Positions 18,043 through 27,893 of a DNA stretch of 64,000 nucleotides are shown here, one piece after another. The DNA is taken from NCBI GenBank assembly GCA_945871915.1, contig CAMBXO010000013.1, positions 17,055-81,054 on the forward strand, read 5' to 3'. A program made the translations under genes and the position numbers. The stretch's first letter is position 1, and each line of letters begins with the position of its first letter. The notes under the pieces are model-generated. The model searched no databases. It was not told the DNA's origin and saw nothing but the letters and a program-made list of their open reading frames with translations. The stretch is from Singulisphaera sp. GP187 (GTDB lineage Bacteria > Planctomycetota > Phycisphaerae > Phycisphaerales > SM1A02).

Positions 18043-19422
18043 TTACGGTGATGCCACAAGCCTCCACGCGATTCCTAATGCGGCTGACACCGCAAGCGTG
18101 GTGAGAATTCCTCGGCGCAAAACGAAAATCATCACAGCGGCCGCGAGCGAAATCGCTATTGCCGCAACATCGAGCGTGGACCATTGCGGCACTGGCAGTG
18201 ACCCACCGATCCACGCTCGATTGGTGACTGCACCAAAGAGCGTGTGGGCCGCAAACCACACCGCCAGGTTCAGCACCACGCCGACCACGGCGGCGGTGAT
18301 GCACGAGAGTGCAGCAGTCAATGTTGGACGGCTACGGATCGCTTCCATATATGGGGCCACGAGGAAGATCCAAAGGAAGCAGGGGGCGAATGTGGTCCAC
18401 ACTGCCAGAGTCGCAGCGAGGACGCCCGCGAGCGTTGGGTCGAGTGAACCCGGATGACGGTACGCGCCCATGTAACCCACAAACTCAAGCACCATGATGA
18501 GTGGTCCGGGTGTGGATTCGGCGAGTCCGAGTCCGGTGAGCATTTCCCCAGGTGCCAGCCAGTGGTGAACTTCGACCGCTTGCTGCGCCACATAGGCAAG
18601 CACCGCGTAGGCACCACCAAATGTGACAACGGCGGCCTTGCTAAAGAAGACAGCTTGTGCGGCAAATACATTGTCCGCTCCCAGCCAGAGGCGAAGCGCA
18701 ACCACAGGCACAAGCCAGATCGGGATCCAGGTGGCAAGCACGATCAGCGTGCGGCGCAGAGTTGGTTGGGTGTGCGGCGCGGCAGTGCGGGTGTCGCTAT
18801 CGGTTGACGCAGTGGACGTGATGACCGCGAAGATGTCTTGGCGCTGGCGGCCTCCGATCAGTCCGATGAACGCAGCACTCGCGATCACCACCGGAAACGG
18901 CATCTGGAACGCGAAGAGCGCAGCGAAGGACGCCGCTGCGATCGCGTACATCGCGCTCTTTTTCAAAACGCGCTTGCCGATGCGGATGACAGCCTGCACC
19001 ACGATTGCAAGCACCGCTGCTTTGAGGCCGAAAAGAAGTCCCTGCACTGGCCCCAAGTTGCCAAGCGTGGTGTACAGAATGCTGAGCGCGAGGATTGCCA
19101 CGAATCCTGGCAGCACAAAGAGAAGACCAGCGACCACTCCGCCCCGCGTGCGATGAAGGAGCCAGCCCACATACGTGACCAGTTGCATCGCTTCGGGTCC
19201 GGGCAGCAGCATGCAGAGATTGAGCCCGTGCAGAAATCGTTCCTCGCTGATCCAGCGTTTCTCTTCCACAAGCACTCTGTGCATCACAGCAATTTGCCCC
19301 GTCGGTCCGCCGAAGGAGTTGAGACCGATGGACGCAAAGGTGCGTGCGGCTTCAGTGAACGGAACGGAGTGAATGATCAGTGGTGGATCGCTTGCAATTG
19401 GTTCCGAAGGCGATCGACGCAT
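18043..19422 (-). CDS. chrA: Chromate efflux transporter, two-domain ChrA family
   Basis: TFASIGLNSFGGPTGQIAVMHRVLVEEKRWISEERFLHGLNLCMLLPGPEAMQLVTYVGWLLH; second half AAVVTFGGAYAVLAYVAQQAVEVHHWLAPGEMLTGLGLAESTPGPLIMV. Confidence 0.92.
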   Translation of the reverse strand: MRRSPSEPIASDPPLIIHSVPFTEAARTFASIGLNSFGGPTGQIAVMHRVLVEEKRWISEERFLHGLNLCMLLPGPEAMQLVTYVGWLLHRTRGGVVAGLLFVLPGFVAILALSILYTTLGNLGPVQGLLFGLKAAVLAIVVQAVIRIGKRVLKKSAMYAIAAASFAALFAFQMPFPVVIASAAFIGLIGGRQRQDIFAVITSTASTDSDTRTAAPHTQPTLRRTLIVLATWIPIWLVPVVALRLWLGADNVFAAQAVFFSKAAVVTFGGAYAVLAYVAQQAVEVHHWLAPGEMLTGLGLAESTPGPLIMVLEFVGYMGAYRHPGSLDPTLAGVLAATLAVWTTFAPCFLWIFLVAPYMEAIRSRPTLTAALSCITAAVVGVVLNLAVWFAAHTLFGAVTNRAWIGGSLPVPQWSTLDVAAIAISLAAAVMIFVLRRGILTTLAVSAALGIAWRLVASP

Positions 19423-19425
19423 CGT

Positions 19426-19797
19426 CTACTTCACGCACTTTGCCGGCGGCTTCCGCAGAATCTTTTCCATGGGCCTGCCTTTGGCCAGTTCGTCGATCAG
19501 TTTGTCGAGCAGCCGCATCTCCCGCATGGTTCGGTCCTTCACTTCTTCCACTCGGACGCCGCAGACCACGCCCTTGATCAGTGATCGCAGCGGATTTGGC
19601 TTGGGACACTTTGTGTAAAAGGTTTCGAAGTCGGTGAGTTTGGTGAGGTGCTTTTCGAAGGCTGATTGGGTGTAGCCGGTGAGCCAACGGATGATCTGAT
19701 CGACCTCGGCCTTGGTGCGGCCCTTGCGCACCGCTTTGGCAACGTAATACGGATAGACCTTTGCAAACGGTGTGGTGAAGATGCGGTGCTTGGCCAT
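19426..19797 (-). CDS. DUF2200-like protein
   Basis: [44 protein letters not shown]; internal start chosen over the longer ORF (to 19968). Confidence 0.75.
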   Translation of the reverse strand: MAKHRIFTTPFAKVYPYYVAKAVRKGRTKAEVDQIIRWLTGYTQSAFEKHLTKLTDFETFYTKCPKPNPLRSLIKGVVCGVRVEEVKDRTMREMRLLDKLIDELAKGRPMEKILRKPPAKCVK

Positions 19798-19834
19798 GGA
19801 GTGATCGAATCCTACGAGTCGCGGGGAATCAATT

Positions 19835-20956
19835 TTAAAACTCACGCAGCAAGCGACCAGCATGATTGGCTCTCGCGGTGATGCCGCTCTCACGAAGCGC
19901 ATACCACAGAAGCGTTGCATTGATACACAAGATGGGGATGCCGATCTTGGGTTCCAGCGCCTCGGCAATGGAGACCATGCTCATGTTGGTGCCGCATTGC
20001 ACGATCGCATCGAGCCGATTGTCCTTGGTGGCCAGCAATTCCAGCACGGCTCGCTCCTTCGCTTCGTTTGGAATGTGCGCGATGTGTTGCGTATGTCCAC
20101 AGGCGAATCCAAACGTTGCAACGACATCGAAACCAAGATCACGGAACATCTTCGACGCAGACTCGATGCCGGTCCGTTCAAAGGGAGCAATCAAGCCGAT
20201 CCGTTTCGCGCGGTAACGGTCGAGCCCGGCCTTGGCTGCGTCGTGCCAAGTTGCCCACGAGAGATCGCTGAGTTTCTCGATCTGTGTTGCTGTTTCGCGA
20301 ATCGGTTGGATGCCAGTGATGATGTGCTCAAGGCTCATGCCCATGATGAAATATTGCGGACTGGCCAGCAGCGCGCTGTTCACCGCATTTGCAACCCCAC
20401 CGAGGAAGTGCTGCCTGAATTGCTCGATGGCTTCGGGCGAACTCATGTCCGGCTTGGGTGTGAGCACCGGGCTGGTGTGCAGACCAACGCCGTCGAGCCC
20501 GTTGTCTCGGTTCCGAACCAGAATGTTCCAAAGTTCACTCTCCATCGTGGTGTTGGTGGCGGGAGTGAGCAGTCCGAAACGACGCCGGTGATTGCATGCA
20601 TCGGGGTGGCCCGCCGTGAGCTGTGCAACATCAAAAAGGGGCGTGGGTTTGCCGTTGTACAGCGGACCGGTCGGCGAAATCGTTGGCATTGGCGGGCCAT
20701 TCACATTTGGAATGAACACGGGGCGGCCGGAGAGTGGCCCGGTGATTGTTTCGCCACTGCGAGGTGCCACGGGCTGAGCGGAATTTTGCCACGCGCCGCT
20801 GGAGGCTTGCGAGCGCGAAGCGACTGCCGCACCGAACACTGCCGCAGCACCACATGCGATGGCCGAGCGGCGGGTGACCAAACCGGTTTCGTGCGATGAC
20901 GGCGAGGCGACGACCATGTCGCGCATGCTAGGCAAACGCTGAATGTTGGCATGCAC
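19835..20956 (-). CDS. Asp/Glu racemase / maleate isomerase / arylmalonate decarboxylase-like protein with Tat-like leader
   Basis: [24 protein letters not shown] leader; [53 protein letters not shown]...[19 protein letters not shown]. Confidence 0.7.
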   Translation of the reverse strand: MHANIQRLPSMRDMVVASPSSHETGLVTRRSAIACGAAAVFGAAVASRSQASSGAWQNSAQPVAPRSGETITGPLSGRPVFIPNVNGPPMPTISPTGPLYNGKPTPLFDVAQLTAGHPDACNHRRRFGLLTPATNTTMESELWNILVRNRDNGLDGVGLHTSPVLTPKPDMSSPEAIEQFRQHFLGGVANAVNSALLASPQYFIMGMSLEHIITGIQPIRETATQIEKLSDLSWATWHDAAKAGLDRYRAKRIGLIAPFERTGIESASKMFRDLGFDVVATFGFACGHTQHIAHIPNEAKERAVLELLATKDNRLDAIVQCGTNMSMVSIAEALEPKIGIPILCINATLLWYALRESGITARANHAGRLLREF

Positions 20957-21034
20957 AACGCAGGTGCAATACGCAGAAGATTAAATTTGTCTTGAATTAC
21001 ATCGGATCCAACGAGTACCATCAGGAACCGTTGC

Positions 21035-22462
21035 ATGCCCTCCTTCTCATTCATTGACTTATTCGCAGGAATCGGCGGATTCCATCACGCCCTGTCTGCG
21101 CTTGGCGGGGAATGTGTCATGGCGTGCGAAATCGACGATGCATGCCAAAAGGTCTATCGCACCGCATTCCCAGACTTTCCTGCGGCGAGCCTTGTTTGCA
21201 ACATTCGTTCGCTGACGCGCACGGATATCGATGACGAATCGACGACGCGAACTGGCAGTGAAATTGATCGTCTGGTACCCGACCACGACATCCTTTGCGC
21301 TGGGTTCCCTTGCCAACCCTTCTCAAAGAGTGGCGCTCAGCGAGGCGTTCATGACACGACGCGAGGAACTCTTTTCTTCGACATCATGGAAATTGCGAGG
21401 GCAAAGCGCCCGCGGTACATGATCCTTGAGAATGTCCGCAATCTCGCCGGCCCTCGGCACACGCAGACATGGCGGACAATCATTGATTCGATTCGGGATG
21501 CGGGGTATCGGGTTTCGGATGAGCCGATCATTCTCTCGCCACATCTCATTCCACCTGAATGCGGCGGAGCACCACAGGTTCGCGACCGCGTTTTCATTCT
21601 GTGTGAGTTCGTTGGGAAGACGCATGGAAAGACTCTGACTTGTAAGCCGATTCTGCACCGACGCTCATTCTTGGATTGGGACCCGGACCGTTGGCGAATT
21701 GCCGACTATTTGATTTCAGGCGTAAGCACGGAATCGCCACACACATATCACCTTCGTGAGGCAGAACTCGCATGGCTCGACGCATGGAATCACTTTGTGG
21801 AGCGAATTCCAGTGGACACACTGCCAGGATTTCCGATCTGGGTCGATGCGTTCCGGACACATCAATGCATCCCAGCGGACGCTCCAGCTTGGGAGCGTAA
21901 CTTTCTACAAAAGAACTTTGACTTCTATCACGCGCACAAACGTTTTATCGACGATTGGCTGAAGATGAAGTGGGGACGTGATGGAGCAACTGTTCGCGAC
22001 TTCCCAATCTCACGTCAGCACTTCGAATGGCAGGCGCGCAAGCGCCATCCAACCGCGCAAGGCAGAACCCTTAAGGATTTAGTCGGCCAGATGAGACCAA
22101 GCGGAATCCGCGTCAAGCCAGCAACCTACTTACCCGCACTTGTCGCAATTACCCAGACATCGATCATCGGACCGCGCGTAGGAAATACGGGCGAATATCG
22201 CACGCTGACGCCTTGCGAGGCGGCGAAACTGCAAGGGATTCCAGGTGAAGTCTTTGCGCGTGCGGGCGTGCCTGACAAGGTGGCGTATAAGCAATTGGGG
22301 AATGCCGTGAATGTTGGCGTCGTGAAGTTCGCGTATCAGGCACTGATCGGAGGAACCGCCGGCCTTTCAAATGGACACTCCGTCGCCGCTCATAGGACGA
22401 AGCCAAGGAAGAGTGTTGAACCCGGTCTGTTTGACTACACAGCGGCTGCTTCGGAGGTGTAG
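21035..22462 (+). CDS. DNA (cytosine-5-)-methyltransferase
   Basis: [29 protein letters not shown] (motif I); [17 protein letters not shown] (motif IV); ILENVRNL (motif VI); [11 protein letters not shown] (motif X). Confidence 0.95.
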   Translation: MPSFSFIDLFAGIGGFHHALSALGGECVMACEIDDACQKVYRTAFPDFPAASLVCNIRSLTRTDIDDESTTRTGSEIDRLVPDHDILCAGFPCQPFSKSGAQRGVHDTTRGTLFFDIMEIARAKRPRYMILENVRNLAGPRHTQTWRTIIDSIRDAGYRVSDEPIILSPHLIPPECGGAPQVRDRVFILCEFVGKTHGKTLTCKPILHRRSFLDWDPDRWRIADYLISGVSTESPHTYHLREAELAWLDAWNHFVERIPVDTLPGFPIWVDAFRTHQCIPADAPAWERNFLQKNFDFYHAHKRFIDDWLKMKWGRDGATVRDFPISRQHFEWQARKRHPTAQGRTLKDLVGQMRPSGIRVKPATYLPALVAITQTSIIGPRVGNTGEYRTLTPCEAAKLQGIPGEVFARAGVPDKVAYKQLGNAVNVGVVKFAYQALIGGTAGLSNGHSVAAHRTKPRKSVEPGLFDYTAAASEV

Positions 22463-22468
22463 AAAGTT

Positions 22469-23146
22469 TCAGTCAATCGATGTTGGCGGATCGAGGGCTG
22501 ACGCTGCTGGTTCAGCACCGCTGTACCAAAGGCGCACTCGTGCAGCGCCACCAGCGGTGTGTACATAAGCGAGTGGAACGAAAAGTCCTTGCGACCTCGC
22601 AAACCTCATTGCGCGCTCAATTTCTTTCGCACCAATCAAACTGTCGGTCTTGTTGTTTGATGAAAAAGTGATGTTTGCCTGTAACCAATCTCGCGGCAAG
22701 ACATGAGCGCCCTGCGGATGCCCTCGCAGTGTTCCGCTCTTTTTAGGATCTCGGAAATTCATGACAACCATTGAAGCGAGGAACTGATTTCGAACGAGAC
22801 CGCCCGGACCGTTTTTGCTCCATGCGAGCGCTAGGTCGCCGCTTCCCTGAAAGCCGATCGTCTTATGAGATAGCGGTTGACCCTTGAAGTAATAGTCAGC
22901 ATCTCGGACAGTTGGTGTACCGGTCTCAGTAAAGCGAGGGTCGCCATAACTCAACATGTCCCGAAACAAGTCCTCCTGCTGCCGTCCGCCAGTGAGCCCC
23001 GCGCCTTGCTTGCCCTGATTCTGCCGCATGAGTACCGCGGCGAGTGTTGCGAATCGAACCGCGATCGGAATTCCATGTTGGTCGGGTTTTCGCCAAACGT
23101 CGGCGATTGCTAGGGTGACATCTTTGCAGAAGTTGAGATCTTTCAT
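22469..23146 (-). CDS. Candidate type II restriction endonuclease partner of the adjacent C5 methyltransferase (function inferred by position)
   Basis: 225 aa ORF, convergent and 6 bp from the methyltransferase; contains DADYYFKGQPLSHKTIGFQGSGDLALAWSKNGPGG; no confident catalytic motif assigned by eye. Confidence 0.5.
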   Translation of the reverse strand: MKDLNFCKDVTLAIADVWRKPDQHGIPIAVRFATLAAVLMRQNQGKQGAGLTGGRQQEDLFRDMLSYGDPRFTETGTPTVRDADYYFKGQPLSHKTIGFQGSGDLALAWSKNGPGGLVRNQFLASMVVMNFRDPKKSGTLRGHPQGAHVLPRDWLQANITFSSNNKTDSLIGAKEIERAMRFARSQGLFVPLAYVHTAGGAARVRLWYSGAEPAASALDPPTSID

Positions 23147-23346
23147 AAGAAACCCCTTCGGGCCACTGAGTTTGATCTTTGAAGCCTATCGACTCGCGCT
23201 ACGACCCCTTGGAAGTAGGCCACTTTATCTGCAATTGATTCGTGGTTTGGACTTAGGTAATTGCGAACACCCCTTGTGCGGTCCGAATTGATCCCACTGC
23301 ACTTGCCGAAATCACGTCACTCAGTTTCACTGCTGTCCTCCCAACC

Positions 23347-25128
23347 TCACCCAACCGTAATCGCCCACTCAATCTGTCCCGGCGCTGCACCGCCCTCCAT
23401 GACAATCTGCGTGCACGGAACCAACTCGCCGAAATCCGTGGACGCCACAAGCGAAACCGTGTGCATGGCAACAGAACTCACCAGTTCGGCGCTGATCTGT
23501 CTGCCGTCTCTTTCATCACCGGGCACTTGAATGTTCGCTCGCCACTGACCCGTTGGCAATTGTTCAATGTTTCCAACGCGTGCAGTAGCCGCAAGCAGTA
23601 GCCGAGCCCTGATCGCTTGCCCCGCACCACCCTGAACCGTATCTCGAACCACAAGTTTGCTTGCACTCGCATCGATCAATCGCGAATGCCGTGGACACCC
23701 ACGCATCCGCCGGTATCCATCATGCGTTGCGGCGAGTCGAAATCCATCCGCCTGCGGTTCCCACGAATCCACCCGCACATTCGCTCGCCGCGCCACTCTG
23801 AATGAAGACCAGAACTCGCTCTGATCCGCGTCACCAACCGTCACCGTGTTGTGCGCAGCCGTGCTTCGTGAGAAGGCTCGCCGCGCACCCTGGTGATACT
23901 CAAAGACTCCAGCATCAACAATGAAACGCTTGCCACCAACCGACCACTCAATGGCTAGTGCGTCACCGTGACCATGTGCAGGAAGATGCCGCGCGCCAAC
24001 CGGTCCACAGTCGACCACCAACAGACTTTGTTCGGTGGCATGCCCCACATATCCGCCATCAGGAAGTTTCCACACACCAAGAACGCGATCCATTTCTGCG
24101 GGCTTGATCACATGCCACTCTGCCAGCGTTTCCAACAAGGCTCGCGGTGTGGACGCCATGTGCAACCCGCCGTCTGCAAACAGACTCGGCAGTCCATCGG
24201 GATGCATCAGTCGCCGCGCGGCAAGTGCCATCCTCCGCAGGGCATCATCGAGAGTTCGCAGCGCGTCCTGTGCCGCGGCCGAACACGGCCCCTGTTCCGC
24301 CGCAGCCGCCGCGACTGCTCGGCGCATGTCCATCAAATCTTCAAGAACCTGAAGGTGATAGGCAGGACTCAGTTCAAAATGCAATCCATCTGGCAACACC
24401 TGCTCACGGATTTGTTCAGTCAGTTCTCGCAAACCGAGTTGCAGCCATTGGTCAGCTTCATGACCTTGGAAAAACCGTCCGCCACGCAATAGGGCCCGGA
24501 TGTTCTTCATCAAATGGTTTCCACCGATGTCCGTTTCAAGATTGCAAACAAGAAAACGAAGTTGCGCCGCGATCGACTGATCGATGATCGCGCGAGTTGC
24601 AGGGTCGGCAGCTTCTGGGCTTCTTGAAACAATGTCCATCCAAGTCACCACTCGAATCGACAAGCCGTAACTGTTCCATGTGTCCTTCCAATATCCGGGC
24701 AGGTAGGGAGGCACACAATGAATCCAGTCCTTGATCAAGTTCAGAGCGTGCTCTGGTGCAAGGTGTGTCAGGAACTCCATGTAGTACAAAGTCAGTTTCT
24801 CAAGATGGGTTCCTCGGCCGACGCGTTTCGGAACCCACTCCATACCCAAAGTGATTTCCACTGGCGTGCCAGCGAGATGAGTGAGGAGCGGTAGCGATTG
24901 TTTGCCGATCGCCTTGGCGAGCACTGGACCCACGGTGCATGCGGTCGTTCGCGAAATTGGCGAGGGCGCTGTGTACCAGTGCCCAATGCCTAGGCCCATC
25001 ATCCGAAGGCGAACGAACACGGTTCGTTTGATCGTGAGTCGAAGTCGCGTTGCAATTTGAGACCACTTTGAGTTCCAAAGTGAAATAGCAAAGAGCCGTA
25101 TTCGCCGCATGAATCTTGAAGGCCGCAC
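23347..25128 (-). CDS. Heparinase II/III (alginate lyase) family protein
   Basis: DIGGNHLMKNIRALLRGGRFF; GARHLPAHGHGDALAIEWSVGGKRFIVDAGVFEYHQGARRAFSRSTAAHNTVTVGDADQSEFW; start codon uncertain. Confidence 0.85.
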   Translation of the reverse strand: MRPSRFMRRIRLFAISLWNSKWSQIATRLRLTIKRTVFVRLRMMGLGIGHWYTAPSPISRTTACTVGPVLAKAIGKQSLPLLTHLAGTPVEITLGMEWVPKRVGRGTHLEKLTLYYMEFLTHLAPEHALNLIKDWIHCVPPYLPGYWKDTWNSYGLSIRVVTWMDIVSRSPEAADPATRAIIDQSIAAQLRFLVCNLETDIGGNHLMKNIRALLRGGRFFQGHEADQWLQLGLRELTEQIREQVLPDGLHFELSPAYHLQVLEDLMDMRRAVAAAAAEQGPCSAAAQDALRTLDDALRRMALAARRLMHPDGLPSLFADGGLHMASTPRALLETLAEWHVIKPAEMDRVLGVWKLPDGGYVGHATEQSLLVVDCGPVGARHLPAHGHGDALAIEWSVGGKRFIVDAGVFEYHQGARRAFSRSTAAHNTVTVGDADQSEFWSSFRVARRANVRVDSWEPQADGFRLAATHDGYRRMRGCPRHSRLIDASASKLVVRDTVQGGAGQAIRARLLLAATARVGNIEQLPTGQWRANIQVPGDERDGRQISAELVSSVAMHTVSLVASTDFGELVPCTQIVMEGGAAPGQIEWAITVG

Positions 25129-25201
25129 ACGTGCAGAATAGACTCAGGATTCTTGAGCATCGCATTGAAATTCATGAATCTGCCGTTACAATTTTTCCAC
25201 A

Positions 25202-25789
25202 TTGGGTCCCGCCTTGTTCAAGAATCACAAAGCAATTCTTGTCGCTCTCATCGTGAACGCGATCGTTCTGGTGGTGCCATTGGTGGCCATGCAATTCACG
25301 GACGAAGTGGATTGGAGTGTCGGGGATTTCATCGTCGCAACGCTGCTGATCATGGGCAGTGGTCTGATCATTGACTTTGTTTCTGGCAGGTCCCGCAACG
25401 CCGCATTTCGACTCGGAGTGGTCATGGCAGTTGGAACTGGGCTCTTGCTGATCTGGGTCAACCTTGCAGTGGGATTGATCGGCGACGAGGACAACCCCGC
25501 CAATTTGATGTACTCCACCGTCATTCTGATCGGGCTCGTTGGCGGAACGGCCTCGGGATTCAAACCGCGTGGCATGGCGTACGCGCTCTACGCAACGGCA
25601 CTCGCACAGATGGCGGTGCCGTTCATTGCTCTGACGATTTGGCAGCCACCCTTTGATGATGGTGTCTTCAAGGTCATTGTTCTGAACACCAACTTTGCCA
25701 TTCTGTTTATCGGCTCCGCAATCTTGTTTCATCGTGCCAGCTTTGCGGAGATGCCTTCGTGGAACCCCGGGGAATCGAAAAACAGTTAA
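25202..25789 (+). CDS. Hypothetical integral membrane protein
   Basis: 195 aa with about six hydrophobic segments (ILVALIVNAIVLVVPLVAM...). Confidence 0.65.
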   Translation: MGPALFKNHKAILVALIVNAIVLVVPLVAMQFTDEVDWSVGDFIVATLLIMGSGLIIDFVSGRSRNAAFRLGVVMAVGTGLLLIWVNLAVGLIGDEDNPANLMYSTVILIGLVGGTASGFKPRGMAYALYATALAQMAVPFIALTIWQPPFDDGVFKVIVLNTNFAILFIGSAILFHRASFAEMPSWNPGESKNS

Positions 25790-25831
25790 GCCCTTTCTTG
25801 CAACCCGCGTGCCCTTGCTTGCTACACATTC

Positions 25832-26677
25832 ATGGTGCAACGTCCTTCTCCCTTGTTCAATCGACCGCCACGCGAATTCGGTGTCACCACCACCGCCCGC
25901 GGATTCACGCTGGTTGAATTGCTGGTCACCATCGGCATCATTGCCATTCTGGCCTCGCTTGTTACGGCGGTTGCAGGCGGCATTCTTTCTCGAAGCGAAC
26001 GAGGTCAGGTGGAATCGAGTTTCCAGATGTTGGAGCAGGCGATCGTTGCCTTTGAGGAGACGCGAGGTCAGCCGCTGGTCTTCAATCGGCGAACCGCGAT
26101 GGACAGCGATGACGATGCAACGAAAAACGACCGCATGAAATTCTCTGACATTGATGAATTGCCACCCGATGTCATGAAAGGGGCATACATCATGCCGCGA
26201 CTTGTGGGATTGTTGGCGGCCAATCCAGGTGCGTGGGAAGTGATGCAGGGAATCTCGCCTGACCTTCTTCTTCAGGAAACCCCGCCGCCTTGGCCAGACG
26301 GTGTCAAAACGGTGTGGAATCTGCGAGACCCATGGGGAGAACAAATCGCCGTGGTGCCCTCGGGTCGACCAGCCACACGAGGCGAGATCAAAAGTGCTCG
26401 CGCTCTTTTGAAATTGAAACAACCGACCAAAGATGCCGATCCTCTGAAAATTGGGATTGACCTTGATGATGCAACCGTCCGCACTCCAGACGAGAAGTCC
26501 CTCAGCACACTGTGCAAAGGTCGTAAGTGGTTATTTATTTCGCGTGGGAGCGATCGACAATTGGGAAGCCCACAATGGAGTGATCAAACTGGTCCCAATT
26601 CGGACGCTTCGGGTGATGGCATTCCTGATTGGGGTGACAATGTGTTCAATTACGATCCAGGTCGGCCGGGTCTCTAG
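25832..26677 (+). CDS. Type II secretion/type IV pilin-like pseudopilin
   Basis: Prepilin cleavage/methylation motif ARGFTLVELLVTIGIIAILASLVTAVAGGI. Confidence 0.85.
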   Translation: MVQRPSPLFNRPPREFGVTTTARGFTLVELLVTIGIIAILASLVTAVAGGILSRSERGQVESSFQMLEQAIVAFEETRGQPLVFNRRTAMDSDDDATKNDRMKFSDIDELPPDVMKGAYIMPRLVGLLAANPGAWEVMQGISPDLLLQETPPPWPDGVKTVWNLRDPWGEQIAVVPSGRPATRGEIKSARALLKLKQPTKDADPLKIGIDLDDATVRTPDEKSLSTLCKGRKWLFISRGSDRQLGSPQWSDQTGPNSDASGDGIPDWGDNVFNYDPGRPGL

Positions 26678-26688
26678 CGGAACTCTCA

Positions 26689-26708
26689 AGTGTGACACAG
26701 TGTGACAC
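26689..26708. repeat. Perfect 10-bp direct repeat (AGTGTGACAC x2)
   Basis: agtgtgacacagtgtgacac read directly, between a stop codon and the next gene. Confidence 0.8.
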
Positions 26709-26759
26709 CCACTCCGAGCGATTCGTGATCGCGCGACCTCTGTTCTATTCTTGCCTTCC

Positions 26760-27869
26760 ATGATCGCCGTCGTCTTTGCCGTGTGCCAATGGATGCAGGC
26801 CGCTGCACCCGCTCCGTTACCAACCTTTCAACATGTGGTGATCATTTCTGTTGACGGGCTCCGCCCGGAATGCGTGATGCCTGAATTGGAAGAGGCGTAC
26901 CCCGGGCTCGCTCGTCTTGCACGCGGTCCGCACACCTTGCAGGGTCGCTGCGATCCAGAGACTTCCATCACACTTCCCAATCACTGCAGTCTTGTGACTG
27001 GTCGGCTTGCAAGCGGTGCAGCAGGACATGGGTGGATCAAAAATTCGGATCCGCCATCACGCCTTCAGGGTGGAACGCTGGACGCCAACCATGGCGGATA
27101 TGTCAGCAGCGTGTTTGATGTGGCACACGATCACGGCGCACGAACTGCGTTGGTCGCAGGTAAGTTGAAACTGGTTTTGTTTGAGCAGAGTTACGGTGCA
27201 GACGCTGCCGAGCCTGATTCGGTGGCACCCGACAACGGCCGAAACAAACTCGATGTGTTTGTGTGCGATACCGAGCCTGCATCGCAACTGGATTCTGTTA
27301 TGGCAACACTGCGACGCGCCGCATCCTGCAATCAACAAAGCCTCACATTCTGGCACATTCCGTCTCCGGATTTTCAGGGTCACGCGACGGGATGGGATCT
27401 CAGCAACGGTTCGCTGTATCGAAAGGCTGTTCAGAAAGTCGACATGGCGTTGCAGCAACTGTTTCATGAATTGGATCACGACAGTCGCCTCAAAGGCCGA
27501 GTGTCCATCGTGCTTACCGCGGATCACGGTGGCGGTGCACCGCACATCAGCCACACGGATCCGCTGGCGCCGCTGAACTTCACGATTCCTTTTATGGTGT
27601 GGCTTGGTGCCGACAGTCCATCGTGCGATTTGTATGAAATGAACGCCGACTGCCGAACGAAACCGTTGGCCGCGGAGCGATTCAAGGCCGATGCGACGCC
27701 GCCGATCCGAAACGCGGACTGCCCCAATGTGGCGCTGGCTCTCATGGGCCTTCCACCGATTGCTGGAAGCACGGCCAACGCCAAACAGGAACTGCAAATC
27801 GTTGCGCCGACGACCGCATCGGTTTCTTCCACGCGTCAGCAATCGCAGAGCAGTGACACCAAGCCATAG
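26760..27869 (+). CDS. Alkaline phosphatase superfamily / type I phosphodiesterase-nucleotide pyrophosphatase-like protein, exported
   Basis: VVIISVDGLRPECVMPEL; PETSITLPNHCSLVTGR; FWHIPSPDFQGHATGW; VLTADHGGG. ORF opens at 26751; ATG at 26760. Confidence 0.85.
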   Translation: MIAVVFAVCQWMQAAAPAPLPTFQHVVIISVDGLRPECVMPELEEAYPGLARLARGPHTLQGRCDPETSITLPNHCSLVTGRLASGAAGHGWIKNSDPPSRLQGGTLDANHGGYVSSVFDVAHDHGARTALVAGKLKLVLFEQSYGADAAEPDSVAPDNGRNKLDVFVCDTEPASQLDSVMATLRRAASCNQQSLTFWHIPSPDFQGHATGWDLSNGSLYRKAVQKVDMALQQLFHELDHDSRLKGRVSIVLTADHGGGAPHISHTDPLAPLNFTIPFMVWLGADSPSCDLYEMNADCRTKPLAAERFKADATPPIRNADCPNVALALMGLPPIAGSTANAKQELQIVAPTTASVSSTRQQSQSSDTKP

Positions 27870-27893
27870 ATCGGGTGCAGGTAATCTTTCGAC

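Noticed and set aside
19862-20899. 345-aa plus-strand ORF
   Set aside because: Antisense to the racemase-like gene, which has a leader and conserved motifs; no recognisable domain.
25172-26422. 416-aa minus-strand ORF
   Set aside because: Antisense to the hypothetical membrane-protein gene and the pseudopilin, both with strong features on the plus strand; composition is His/Arg/Gln/Cys-rich shadow-ORF style.
27057-27842. 261-aa minus-strand ORF
   Set aside because: Antisense to the alkaline-phosphatase-superfamily gene.
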